A DNA stretch of 64,000 bases, taken from the NCBI RefSeq assembly GCF_024756235.1, contig NZ_JANUGY010000002.1:124001-188000 (forward strand), written 5' to 3'. Below, piece by piece: positions 1 through 9,147 of this stretch. The stretch comes from Massilia kyonggiensis. GTDB lineage: Bacteria > Pseudomonadota > Gammaproteobacteria > Burkholderiales > Burkholderiaceae_D. The first letter of the stretch is position 1; every line of letters begins with the position of its first letter. The position numbers and the translations under genes are program-made. Below the pieces are notes generated by a model. That model searched no databases. It was given only the letters and a program-made list of their open reading frames with translations, and was not told where the DNA came from.

Positions 1-1
1 C

Positions 2-1042
2 TTCTGCCGGAGCGTCGATCCCTACTACGCGGGGTGGCAGACGCGCGGCTCGGACATGAGCAACCTGGTGATCGACGCCGCGGGCAACCTGATCGTCGCG
101 GACACTCTGGCCCAGACGATCCGCCGGGTCACGCCGGACGGCGACGTCAAGACCATCGCGGGCCGCGCGGGTTCGTCCATCGTCAACGTGGACGGCCCGG
201 CGGCCAGTGCGCAATTCGTGCGCAATACGATCGACTACCGCCAGACCTCGCTTCCGTTTCCTTACCGGTCGAATTATGCGCTGGCGGCCGATGCGCTGGG
301 CAATGTCTACGTGGGCGAGAACGACCGCATCCGCAAGGTCGCGCCGGACGGCACCGTCAGCACGCTGCCGTTGCAGGCGCCCGGCGCGAAGAGTGCGCGC
401 CTGTTCCTCGGCGGGCTCGCGTTTGGCGGCAATGCGTACGCGTCCCGTGCCCTTGACCTGCTCGACCGTGTGAACGCGGACGGCAGCCTTGCGGCAGTGA
501 CCGGCGTCCCCGCGGGTTCCGTCGGGTATGGCGAGAACGACGTCGCCGTGGATGCCTCCGGCAACCTGGTCTGGCTCGATTACCGCGGCGCCGCCACGGC
601 GGAAGGACCGTACCCGGTGCTCAAGCTCGCTCCAGGCGGGACTGTGACGACCTTGCCCGACACCGCCAAGGCGCTCGGCACGCCCGACGCCGACGGCAAC
701 CTGTGGAGCGTGAAGCCCGACGGCACCGTGACCCGGCTGGGCACGGACGGCAAGGTGACGGCCGTGCGCACGGTGACGGCGACGACGGGCGCCGTGGCGC
801 TCGCCATCGCCCGCGACCGCGCGGGCAACCTGTACGTCGCGTGGCACGAAAAGCCGAACTGGTATTCGGTGCACAAGGTCACACCGGCAGGCGTCGACAC
901 CGTCATCGCCGGCACACCGGGCGCGTACGGGGTGCGGCTGGGCGCGCCGGGCAGCCTCGGCGCGATCGATGCGCTGACGGTGGGCATGGACGGCAACGTC
1001 TACGTGATGAGCGAGAGCACGGTGCTGCGCATCGGGCAGTGA
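2..1042 (+). CDS. NHL-repeat beta-propeller protein (5' end missing)
   Basis: The frame is already open at the first bases of the window, so the true start lies upstream. The 346 visible residues consist of repeated blade-like units such as 'DAAGNLIVADTLAQTIRRV', 'DALGNVYVGENDRIRKV', 'DASGNLVWLDY' and 'DRAGNLYVAW', the usual NHL pattern (D-x-x-G-N-L/V-Y-V-A-D followed by a hydrophobic strand). NHL propellers act as scaffolds for protein or ligand binding and many bacterial ones are secreted, but no signal peptide can be judged here. Stop codon TGA. The next gene starts 64 bp later on the same strand. The family call is firm; the function is not known. Confidence 0.8.
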   Translation, partial: FCRSVDPYYAGWQTRGSDMSNLVIDAAGNLIVADTLAQTIRRVTPDGDVKTIAGRAGSSIVNVDGPAASAQFVRNTIDYRQTSLPFPYRSNYALAADALGNVYVGENDRIRKVAPDGTVSTLPLQAPGAKSARLFLGGLAFGGNAYASRALDLLDRVNADGSLAAVTGVPAGSVGYGENDVAVDASGNLVWLDYRGAATAEGPYPVLKLAPGGTVTTLPDTAKALGTPDADGNLWSVKPDGTVTRLGTDGKVTAVRTVTATTGAVALAIARDRAGNLYVAWHEKPNWYSVHKVTPAGVDTVIAGTPGAYGVRLGAPGSLGAIDALTVGMDGNVYVMSESTVLRIGQ

Positions 1043-1106
1043 CGCGTGTGGGCACCAGTCCGGGTCGTTTGTCTTATACTGCGGGCTCACGACAACCGGA
1101 CTGCCC

Positions 1107-1664
1107 ATGGACGCCCACCTCAAAGAAACGAAAATCGACGGCGAGCTCGCCTACGACGGCAACTTCCTCAAAGTCTCGCGCGACCGCGTGAAACTCCCCG
1201 ACGGCAAGATCACGCAACGCGAATACATCCGCCATCCCGGCGCCGTCGTGATCCTCGCCCTGTTCGACGACGGCCGCGTGCTGCTCGAACGCCAGTTCCG
1301 CTATCCGAACGACCAGGTCTTCATCGAATTCCCGGCCGGGAAGATCGACCCGGGCGAGGCCTCGCTCGCGTGTGCCAAGCGCGAACTGGAAGAAGAGACG
1401 GGCTACACGGCCACCGACTGGCATTTCGTCTGCACGATCCACAACGCGATCGCGTATTCCGACGAGCACCTCGACCTGTTCCTCGCGCGCGGCCTGACCG
1501 CGGGCGACGCGAAGCTGGACGACGGTGAATTCCTCGAGACCTTCACGGCGACCATCCCGGAGATGCTGGAGATGGTGCAGCGTGGCGACATCACGGATGT
1601 GAAAACCGTGATCGGCACGTTCTGGCTGGAGAAGATCGCTGCCGGCACCTGGAAGCCGGCCTAA
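1107..1664 (+). CDS. Nudix hydrolase, ADP-ribose pyrophosphatase-like
   Basis: A 185-residue Nudix enzyme, expected to cleave nucleoside diphosphate sugars such as ADP-ribose to AMP and a sugar phosphate in the cytoplasm. The Nudix box is complete at residues 78-100: GKIDPGE, then RELEEETGY, matching Gx5Ex7REUxEExGU. The preceding segment 'RQFRYP' and the length fit the ADP-ribose pyrophosphatase (NudF) branch better than MutT. The ATG at 1107 follows a TATACT -10-like hexamer at 1075-1080. The following gene starts directly after the stop, so the two may be co-transcribed. The substrate is inferred from family resemblance only. Confidence 0.88.
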   Translation: MDAHLKETKIDGELAYDGNFLKVSRDRVKLPDGKITQREYIRHPGAVVILALFDDGRVLLERQFRYPNDQVFIEFPAGKIDPGEASLACAKRELEEETGYTATDWHFVCTIHNAIAYSDEHLDLFLARGLTAGDAKLDDGEFLETFTATIPEMLEMVQRGDITDVKTVIGTFWLEKIAAGTWKPA

Positions 1665-2357
1665 GTGCGCTGGGCCGCGCTCGGCATGATGCTGCTCGCC
1701 TGGAGCGGCATCGCATCCGCGCGCACGCCGTTCGAAGCGAGCTGCGAGGAGGCGGCGCGCGACGCCGGCGCGACGTTCTCCACGCGCGAGAGCGGCTGGC
1801 GCGTCGACAACACGCTGTCGTACCGCGACCTGACGCGCATGAAGCGGCCCGGCGTGCGCAACGGCTACGTACTAGGCCTCACGCGCACGGAATCGCGCGT
1901 GGCGATCCAGGTCGACGGGACACTCCTCACGTCGCCCGACGGCGCGGCCGAATGCGTCATGCCGCGCATCGCCGTGACCCTGTACTACCAGCCCATCGTC
2001 GTGTACGTCAGCCGCGAATTCGAACCGGACTCGTGCACGTATGACGAGATACTTGCGCACGAAATGCGCCATCTCAAGTCTTACCTGGACTATCTGCCGA
2101 AAGTGGAAGAGCGGGTGCGCGCGCGGCTGGGCGGCCGCTTTGCCGGCAAACCGTTGTATGCGCGCGCCGGCGAGTCGCGGTCGCTGCTCCAGCGCGAAAT
2201 CGACCGCAACTGGATGCCGTACATTAAGGCCGAGATGGGGCGCGTCGAAAGATTGCAGGCCGCCATCGACAGTCCGGCGGAGTACGCGCGTCTGAGCAAA
2301 GTTTGCCAAGGTGAGGTACAGTCTCTTATTGGATCGACAAGACGTTCCCGATCGTAG
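1665..2357 (+). CDS. Secreted HExxH-motif protein (putative metallopeptidase)
   Basis: I do not recognise a named family. The frame starts with GTG directly after the previous stop; an in-frame ATG at 1686 gives a clean Sec signal peptide (MMLLAWSGIASA), so either start is possible. The mature part has a zinc-protease-like motif, HEMRH, within 'EILAHEMRHLKSYLDYL', which is the HExxH signature. The C-terminal third is helical and basic. The length of about 223-230 residues is small for a peptidase and no third metal ligand is obvious. The gene runs to within 10 bp of ispD. It is probably a periplasmic or lipid-facing protein, and catalysis is unproven. Confidence 0.65.
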   Translation: MRWAALGMMLLAWSGIASARTPFEASCEEAARDAGATFSTRESGWRVDNTLSYRDLTRMKRPGVRNGYVLGLTRTESRVAIQVDGTLLTSPDGAAECVMPRIAVTLYYQPIVVYVSREFEPDSCTYDEILAHEMRHLKSYLDYLPKVEERVRARLGGRFAGKPLYARAGESRSLLQREIDRNWMPYIKAEMGRVERLQAAIDSPAEYARLSKVCQGEVQSLIGSTRRSRS

Positions 2358-2367
2358 ATTGAACAAC

Positions 2368-3072
2368 ATGACTCAAGCACCACGTTACTTCGCCCTCATT
2401 CCGGCCGCCGGCGTCGGCGCCCGCATGGGGTCCACGAGCCCCAAGCAGTACCTCAAAATCGGCGGCAAGCCGATGCTCAGGCACACGCTCGACGCCTTCC
2501 TGTCCAGCGAGCTCATTGCGCACACATTCGTCGTCGTGAGCCCTGACGATCCCTATATCGACGCCGTCGCGCCCAACCACGGCGTGACCGTCCTGCGCTG
2601 CGGCGGCGCGAGCCGCATGGAATCCGTGCGCAACGGCCTGGCGGTGCTCGCCAACACGCTGTCGCCCGTGGACTGGGTGCTCGTGCACGACGCCGCGCGT
2701 CCCGGCCTGACCGCCGAACTGATCGAAAAACTGATCACCGGCACGGGCGACCACCCGGCCGGCGGCCTGCTGGCGCTGCCGGTCGTCGACACGGTCAAGC
2801 GCTGCATCGACGGCGAAGCGGCCGGCACCGTGCCGCGCAACGGCCTGTGGCTGGCCCAGACCCCGCAGATGTTCCGTTACGAGCTGCTGCGCGACGCGCT
2901 GGCGGCGGCCACCGACCCAAATTCGATTACCGATGATGCCAGCGCGGTTGAAGCCCTCGGATTGAGCCCTAAATTGGTGGAAGGGCATCCCCGCAATCTC
3001 AAAGTGACGCTGCCGGACGATATCCGGATCGCCGAGATGTACCTGGCAGTGTCCCAACCTGAATTCGTATAG
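2368..3072 (+). CDS. ispD: 2-C-methyl-D-erythritol 4-phosphate cytidylyltransferase
   Basis: Third enzyme of the MEP isoprenoid pathway: it couples MEP with CTP to give CDP-ME in the cytoplasm. The 234 residues are the usual length for a monofunctional IspD. The nucleotide-binding signature is at residues 10-28 (LIPAAGVGARMGS...PKQYL), and the conserved 'VLVHDAARP' and 'TQTPQMF'-like segment ('AQTPQMFRYELL') are present. The ATG at 2368 is chosen because homologues start a few residues before the nucleotide loop; an upstream in-frame start at 2311 would overlap the previous gene. ispF follows 15 bp later, the classical ispDF arrangement. Confidence 0.96.
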   Translation: MTQAPRYFALIPAAGVGARMGSTSPKQYLKIGGKPMLRHTLDAFLSSELIAHTFVVVSPDDPYIDAVAPNHGVTVLRCGGASRMESVRNGLAVLANTLSPVDWVLVHDAARPGLTAELIEKLITGTGDHPAGGLLALPVVDTVKRCIDGEAAGTVPRNGLWLAQTPQMFRYELLRDALAAATDPNSITDDASAVEALGLSPKLVEGHPRNLKVTLPDDIRIAEMYLAVSQPEFV

Positions 3073-3087
3073 CGTGTAAAGAAGATC

Positions 3088-3600
3088 ATGGCTCTCGCAT
3101 CGTACAACCCGACCCCGCCGTTCCGCATCGGTACCGGCTATGACTGCCACGCCCTCGTCGAAGGGCGCAAACTGATCGTCGGCGGCGTCACCATTCCGCA
3201 CCGCCTGGGCCTGCTCGGCCACTCGGATGCCGACGTGCTGCTGCACGCCATCATCGACGCCATGCTGGGCGCCGCCGGCCTCGGCGACATCGGCAAGCAC
3301 TTCCCGGACACCGACCCGATGTTCGCCGGCGCCGACTCGCGCGTGCTGCTGCGCGAAGCGGCGAACCGCGTGCTGGGCACCGGCTACACCATCGGCAACG
3401 TCGACGCGACCATCATCGCGCAGCAGCCGAAGATGGCGCCGCACATCCCGCAGATGGTGTCGCGCATCGCCGAGGACATCGGCGCGTCGCCGCAGCAGGT
3501 GAACATCAAGGCCAAGACCAACGAGAAGCTCGGCTTCCTCGGCCGCGAAGAGGGCATGGCGGCGCAGGCGACCGTGCTGCTGGTCCGCGCGGCGGCCTGA
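3088..3600 (+). CDS. ispF: 2-C-methyl-D-erythritol 2,4-cyclodiphosphate synthase
   Basis: Fifth enzyme of the MEP pathway: it cyclises CDP-ME 2-phosphate to ME-cPP with release of CMP and works as a homotrimer with zinc at the subunit interface. The 170 residues include the N-terminal metal site 'GTGYDCHAL' (D19, H21), the conserved '[17 protein letters not shown]' helix with the third metal histidine, '[11 protein letters not shown]', and the C-terminal '[14 protein letters not shown]' substrate loop. It is separate from ispD rather than fused to it. The two genes are surely transcribed together. Confidence 0.96.
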   Translation: MALASYNPTPPFRIGTGYDCHALVEGRKLIVGGVTIPHRLGLLGHSDADVLLHAIIDAMLGAAGLGDIGKHFPDTDPMFAGADSRVLLREAANRVLGTGYTIGNVDATIIAQQPKMAPHIPQMVSRIAEDIGASPQQVNIKAKTNEKLGFLGREEGMAAQATVLLVRAAA

Positions 3601-3660
3601 GCCACGCGCCAGTCGTTTCCGTTGTAACATCGTCGGTCTGACGATAATAACGGGGACGAC

Positions 3661-4872
3661 ATGACCACCACTACGCCACGTGCGGCCTGGGCCCTGATCC
3701 TGGCCGCCAGCGCCATCCTGATGATCACGATGGCCGCGCGGCTCACGACCGGGCTGTTCCTGTCGCCGCTGAACACGGCGACCGGCCTCGGCATCGCGTC
3801 GATCAGCTTCGCGATGGCCGTCGGCCAGTTCATGTGGGGCGCGTCGCAACCCGTGTTCGGCGCCGTCGCCGACAAGTACGGCTCCGTGCCCGTGATCGTG
3901 CTGGGCGCCGTGCTGCTTGCCGTCGGCCTTGCCGCCACGCCGTTCGTCTCCACGCAATGGGGCCTGCTCGTCACCTTGGGCATCCTGTCCGCGAGCGGGG
4001 CGGGCGCGGGCAGCTTCTCGATCCTCATCGGCGCCACCGCCCAGCGCCTGCCGGCCGAGCGCCGCGCGTTCGCGTCCGGCTTCATCAACGCGGGCGGCTC
4101 GTTCGGCCAGTTCGTGTTCGCGCCGCTCGTCCAGTTCCTCATCGCGACCACCGGGTGGATCACGGCGATGCTGGCGCTGGCCGCGACGAGCCTGCTCACG
4201 ATCCCGCTCGCGTGGCCGCTGCGCGGCAAGCCGCCCGCGCAATCCGCCGTCGGCCACGGCGACCTGACGCTCGGCCGCCAGGTGCGCGAAGCGCTGCGCG
4301 ACCGCAGCTACCTGTGCCTGCACGCCGGCTTCTTCACGTGCGGCTTCCACATTGCCTTCCTCGTCACGCACCTGCCGGGCGAAGTGGCGCTGTGCGGCCT
4401 GCCGGGGACCGTGTCGGCCACGGCGCTGGGCCTCATCGGCCTCTTCAACATCGCCGGCTCGCTGACGGCGGGCGCGCTCGCCCAGCGCTACCGCATGAAA
4501 TGGCTGCTGGCGCTCATGTACGGCAGCCGCGGCGTCATCATCGCCGCCTACCTGCTGGCGCCGAAAACCGCGTGGACGTTCTACGTGTTCGCCGCCGCCC
4601 TCGGCTTCACGTGGCTCGCGACGGTCCCGCCGACCGCGGGCCTCGTCGGCAAGCTGTTCGGCACGCGCTACCTTGCCACGCTGTTCGGCCTCACCCTGCT
4701 GTCGCACCAGGTCGGCGGCTTCTTCGGCGCCTGGCTGGGCGGCCTCGCATTTGTCCGCTTCGGCGACTACACGTGGATGTGGTACGCCGACATCGCGCTG
4801 GCGCTGCTGGCGGCCCTCGTCAACCTGCCGATCCGCGAGCCGAAGCCGGTGCCCGCGGCCGCGGCGGCCTGA
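3661..4872 (+). CDS. MFS transporter
   Basis: A 403-residue inner-membrane protein with twelve predicted hydrophobic helices and the MFS loop 2-3 motif 'GAVADKYG' near residues 70-77. The overall style (MAVGQFMWGASQPVFGAVADKYG) resembles the oxalate/formate-type and CynX-type branch, but the substrate cannot be told from the sequence. It is preceded by a possible weak promoter (TTGTAA at 3622, GATAAT at 3643). A small unknown gene begins 6 bp after the stop. Confidence 0.85.
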   Translation: MTTTTPRAAWALILAASAILMITMAARLTTGLFLSPLNTATGLGIASISFAMAVGQFMWGASQPVFGAVADKYGSVPVIVLGAVLLAVGLAATPFVSTQWGLLVTLGILSASGAGAGSFSILIGATAQRLPAERRAFASGFINAGGSFGQFVFAPLVQFLIATTGWITAMLALAATSLLTIPLAWPLRGKPPAQSAVGHGDLTLGRQVREALRDRSYLCLHAGFFTCGFHIAFLVTHLPGEVALCGLPGTVSATALGLIGLFNIAGSLTAGALAQRYRMKWLLALMYGSRGVIIAAYLLAPKTAWTFYVFAAALGFTWLATVPPTAGLVGKLFGTRYLATLFGLTLLSHQVGGFFGAWLGGLAFVRFGDYTWMWYADIALALLAALVNLPIREPKPVPAAAAA

Positions 4873-4878
4873 GTCGCC

Positions 4879-5187
4879 ATGGCACGCGATCCCTGGGCCT
4901 ACCGCGACGTGGCCGTCGAATCCATCGAGGACCCGCGCACCGGCCGGCTGCGCATCAAGCCGATGGCGGGACAGGCGTACGCGACGTCGATGCGCGTGCA
5001 GTGCGCGCGGGCGCTGGCCGACCCGGAACGTTATCCGCCCGGCACCCGTTTCCTCATCCGCGCCAAGCTGACCGACCGCGCGGGCGGACCGCCGTTCCTG
5101 TACGCGTGGCACGGCGATCCGGTGCGCGTGCTGACGGCGCGCGAGGTGCGGTCCTTCCTCGACGAATACCGGCGCCGGCGCATCTGA
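4879..5187 (+). CDS. Conserved-looking small protein of unknown function
   Basis: A 102-residue soluble, charged protein (MARDPWAYRD...) with no signal peptide or membrane segment and no family I recognise. It begins 6 bp after the MFS transporter gene, so it is likely co-transcribed. The sequence reads like a compact alpha/beta fold ending in an Arg-rich helix (EYRRRRI). Codon use and GC-rich third positions match its neighbours, which supports real coding. Confidence 0.6.
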   Translation: MARDPWAYRDVAVESIEDPRTGRLRIKPMAGQAYATSMRVQCARALADPERYPPGTRFLIRAKLTDRAGGPPFLYAWHGDPVRVLTAREVRSFLDEYRRRRI

Positions 5188-5268
5188 TCCGCACGGTTTG
5201 CCGAAAATCGTTACACTCTGGGCACGACAGGAAGCCCCCCAGGACCCATCAAGACCGAAAGGACCGTC

Positions 5269-5823
5269 ATGGCAACAAGGAAGATTGCAGTGCTCGTCGG
5301 CAGCCTGCGCAAGGAATCGTTTACGCGCAAGCTGGCCAAGAACCTGATGCTGGCAGCACCGCCCACGCTCGAACTGGAGATCGTCGACATTTCCGGCATG
5401 CCGCTGTACAACCAGGATGACGAGACCGACAGCCCGCCCGCCACCTGGACGGAGTTCCGCGGCCGCATCAAGGAAGCCGACGGCGTCCTGTTCTGCACCC
5501 CGGAATACAACCGCTCGCTGCCCGCGGTCCTCAAGAATGCCATCGACGTGGGCTCGCGTCCGTACGGCCAGGCCGCATGGACGGGCAAGCCGTGCGCCGT
5601 CGTGTCGAATTCGCCGGGCGCGCTGGGCGGCTTCGGCGCCAACCACGCCGTGCGCCAGTGCCTCGTGTTCCTCAACATGCCGTGCATGCAGTCGCCGGAA
5701 GCGTACATCGGCAGCGTCGCGAATAAATTCGACGGCGAGACACTGACGGACGAAGGCCTGAAAACCTTCCTGCAGCAGTTCATGGAGTGCTTTGCGACTT
5801 GGGTGGAGCGCCATGCCGACTGA
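5269..5823 (+). CDS. NADPH-dependent FMN reductase
   Basis: A flavodoxin-fold oxidoreductase of 184 residues that would use NAD(P)H to reduce FMN, quinones or chromate-like substrates in the cytoplasm. The FMN phosphate loop is at residues 11-18 (GSLRKESF), and the family signature 'TPEYNRSLPAVLKNAIDVGSRP' lies in the middle. The closest named relatives are ChrR/YieF-type reductases. The glyoxalase-like gene starts inside its last codons (11-bp overlap), implying translational coupling. Confidence 0.9.
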   Translation: MATRKIAVLVGSLRKESFTRKLAKNLMLAAPPTLELEIVDISGMPLYNQDDETDSPPATWTEFRGRIKEADGVLFCTPEYNRSLPAVLKNAIDVGSRPYGQAAWTGKPCAVVSNSPGALGGFGANHAVRQCLVFLNMPCMQSPEAYIGSVANKFDGETLTDEGLKTFLQQFMECFATWVERHAD

Positions 5824-6247
5824 GGGCGTGTCGAGCCCGATCGCGATCCGCGAAATCGATCACATCGTGCTGCGCGTGGTGGACCTTGCGCGCATGCTGC
5901 GGTTCTACGAGGATGTGCTGGGCTGCCGCGAAGTGCGGCGCCAGGACGAGATCGGCCTCGTGCAGCTGCGCGCCGGCAGTTCGATGGTCGACCTGATTCC
6001 CATCGCCGGCAAGCTCGGCGCAGCGGGCGGCGCGGCACCGGGCACGGAAGGCCGCAACGTCGATCATTTCTGCTTCCGCGTCGAGCCGTTCGACGAAGAC
6101 GCGATCCGCGCCCACCTGGCCGCGCACGGCATCGAGGCGGGCCCGGCGGCATCGCGCTTCGGCGCCGAGGGAGAAGGCCCGTCGATCTACCTGTCGGACC
6201 CGGAGGGCAACATGATCGAACTGAAGGGGCCGCCGACCGCGCCATGA
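5813..6247 (+). CDS. VOC (glyoxalase/dioxygenase-fold) protein
   Basis: A 144-residue single-module VOC protein. 'IREIDHIVLRVVDLARMLRFYEDVLGC' is the typical first beta-alpha-beta motif with a metal-ligand histidine (H in DHIVL), 'VDHFCFRVE' supplies the second repeat, and 'YLSDPEGNMIELKG' holds the C-terminal glutamate ligand. The ATG at 5813 is preferred because it sits in the translational overlap with the FMN reductase gene; an upstream in-frame start exists at 5792. Substrate unknown. The channel gene overlaps its end by 4 bp. Confidence 0.87.
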   Translation: MPTEGVSSPIAIREIDHIVLRVVDLARMLRFYEDVLGCREVRRQDEIGLVQLRAGSSMVDLIPIAGKLGAAGGAAPGTEGRNVDHFCFRVEPFDEDAIRAHLAAHGIEAGPAASRFGAEGEGPSIYLSDPEGNMIELKGPPTAP

Positions 6248-7149
6248 GGCAGGAAGACGACAGCGCACCGCCGTATGTGCCGCAGGCGCCCGTCGCCTAC
6301 GGCAAGCCGCCGCCCGGGTGGCGGCGGCACATGTACGACGTCATCTTCGAGGCCGATACCCCGGCCGGGCGGCGCTTCGACATCGCGCTCGTGTGCGCCA
6401 TCCTGCTCAGCATCCTCGTCGTCGTGCTGGACAGCGTGCCGCGGCTGCACCGCGACCATGCCGACCTGCTGAACGCGCTGGAATGGACCTTCACCGCGCT
6501 GTTCACGGTGGAGTACGTGGCGCGCCTCGTGTGCGTGCAGCGGCCGTGGCGCTATGCCGGCGGCTTCTACGGCGTGATCGACCTGCTGGCCGTGCTCCCG
6601 TCGTATTTTTCGCTGCTGATGCCGGGCACGGAACTGCTGCTCGACATCCGCATCCTGCGCCTGCTGCGCGTGTTCCGCATCTTCAAGCTGACCCTGTACA
6701 TCGAGGAGTACACGCGCCTGGGCGAAGCGCTCGCGGCCAGCCGGCGCAAGATCCTCGTGTTCCTGTCCGTCGTGCTGATGGCGATCCTGATCCTGGGCAC
6801 GGTCATGTACGTCGTCGAGGGACCGAAGAACGGCTACACGAGCATTCCCGTCGCGATGTACTGGGCGACCGTCACCATGACGACCGTCGGGTATGGCGAC
6901 ATCACGCCGCACACCAACCTGGGCAAGGCGATCGCCTCGTTCATGATGCTGATGGGGTGGGGCATCCTGGCCGTGCCGACCGGGATCGTGACGGCCGAGA
7001 TGACGCTGCGCCGCGGCGACCGCCGGACCGGACCCCTGCGCGCGGCCTTTCACTGTCCTGCGTGCGGCAGCGGCGGCCACGACGCCACGGCCCGGTTCTG
7101 CAAGGATTGCGGGACGGCGCTGCCGGCGCACCACGCTGGCGCAAAATGA
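6244..7149 (+). CDS. Kv-type potassium channel with C-terminal zinc ribbon
   Basis: A 301-residue six-helix voltage-gated-like ion channel. S1 starts near residue 45, S4 carries regularly spaced arginines ('DIRILRLLRVFRIFK'), the pore selectivity filter TVGYGD is at residues 214-219, and S6 follows. After S6 the protein ends in a short zinc ribbon: CPAC at about 271-274 and FCKDCG about 12 residues later, four cysteines spaced as in zinc-ribbon domains. Bacterial Kv relatives usually lack this tail. It would sit in the inner membrane and pass potassium. The start overlaps the preceding stop (ATGA). Confidence 0.9.
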   Translation: MRQEDDSAPPYVPQAPVAYGKPPPGWRRHMYDVIFEADTPAGRRFDIALVCAILLSILVVVLDSVPRLHRDHADLLNALEWTFTALFTVEYVARLVCVQRPWRYAGGFYGVIDLLAVLPSYFSLLMPGTELLLDIRILRLLRVFRIFKLTLYIEEYTRLGEALAASRRKILVFLSVVLMAILILGTVMYVVEGPKNGYTSIPVAMYWATVTMTTVGYGDITPHTNLGKAIASFMMLMGWGILAVPTGIVTAEMTLRRGDRRTGPLRAAFHCPACGSGGHDATARFCKDCGTALPAHHAGAK

Positions 7150-7233
7150 GGGTTGCTCAAATGTTAGAATCGGATAGAATCGTCATTACAGCGTAAGTCC
7201 CAGCGAATCGATGGCCCAGTGGACGGAACCGAT

Positions 7234-9147
<1,914 letters not shown>

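Noticed and set aside
2368..3600. IspDF fusion enzyme
   Set aside because: ispD has its own stop at 3072 and ispF its own start at 3088, so they are separate genes.
2326..5814. A very long open frame on the minus strand opposite ispD, ispF and the MFS gene
   Set aside because: It is Arg/His/Gln-rich with no domain, overlaps well-recognised genes and reflects the lack of stop codons in GC-rich antisense frames. The same holds for the long antisense frames opposite the TonB receptor and mdtABC.
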